Origin: an uncultured Lachnoanaerobaculum sp.
GTDB taxonomy: Bacteria > Bacillota > Clostridia > Lachnospirales > Lachnospiraceae
NCBI GenBank assembly: GCA_937925515.1
Contig: CALALP010000056.1
Span: forward strand, 1-5,564
Direction of reading: 5' to 3'
Length of the DNA stretch: 5,564 nucleotides
The notes beneath the pieces were generated by a model. The model saw nothing but the letters and a program-made list of their open reading frames with translations. It had not been told where the DNA came from and made no database searches. This document shows, one piece after another, positions 5,503-5,564 of this stretch. The position numbers and the translations under genes are program-made. Numbering within the stretch: the stretch's first letter is position 1; each line of letters starts with the position of its first letter.

Positions 5503-5564
5503 TTACCACAAATGTTTCTTATACTTTACTGAATCTTTTTCAGTTATTTCTCTAATTACTCTAC
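5503..5564 (-). CDS. Possible 3' end of a gene running off the window
   Basis: One minus-strand frame is open from the window edge (first full codon 5560-5562) to TAA at 5503-5505. It gives 19 residues rich in charged amino acids, R-V-I-R-E-I-T-E-K-D, then S-V-K-Y-K-K-H-L-W. The make-up is protein-like, and the hairpin at 5416-5452 would suit its 3' end. An open stretch this short is also quite likely by chance, and no family can be named. Nothing else is visible at 5453-5564 apart from the weak promoter candidate. Confidence 0.25.
   Translation of the reverse strand, partial: RVIREITEKDSVKYKKHLW

Overview
This window comes from a very AT-rich bacterial chromosome. All five substantial genes have clear AGGAG-type ribosome binding sites, and the proteins look clostridial. 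A low-GC Firmicute, probably an anaerobe of the Clostridia/Tissierellia/Peptostreptococcaceae sort, is the best guess. The genus cannot be told from the sequence. There is no rRNA, tRNA, CRISPR array or insertion sequence.

Layout. Positions 32-1090 (minus) encode a MATE-family multidrug/Na+ antiporter-like membrane protein whose frame stops early at a 7-T run (40-46). A one-base change there would reopen the frame to the window edge. Positions 1091-1385 form a divergent intergenic region. It holds a good extended -10 promoter (1150-1178) and a leader of about 200 nt, in which I see a 30-codon small ORF (1253-1345) with its own Shine-Dalgarno site. Weak alternative hairpins lie around the ribosome binding site of the next gene. 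Positions 1386-4094 (plus) are two tandem, full-length, diverged copies of the magnesium channel gene mgtE, 21 nt apart. A perfect 18-bp hairpin (4105-4143) lies between the second mgtE and the converging operon from the right. That operon, on the minus strand, is a DJ-1/PfpI-family gene (4807-5352) followed after 1 nt by thrH (4209-4805), a phosphoserine phosphatase/homoserine phosphotransferase-type HAD enzyme. A second perfect hairpin (5416-5452) lies upstream of this operon, and the last 60 bases may hold the 3' end of another minus-strand gene.

How the parts may work together. The plus-strand unit looks like a dedicated Mg2+ uptake operon: promoter, leader peptide, mgtE, mgtE. The leader peptide begins with acidic residues (M-D-T-D) and lies directly ahead of a Mg2+ transporter. 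This recalls the enterobacterial MgtL logic, in which translation of a short acidic/proline-containing leader senses Mg2+, but there is no visible similarity beyond that. I see no M-box (ykoK) riboswitch. The leader is the best candidate here for something undescribed. The minus-strand pair is probably translationally coupled and combines a DJ-1-type protein with serine/threonine-pathway phosphate chemistry. The reason for that pairing is not evident from the sequence.
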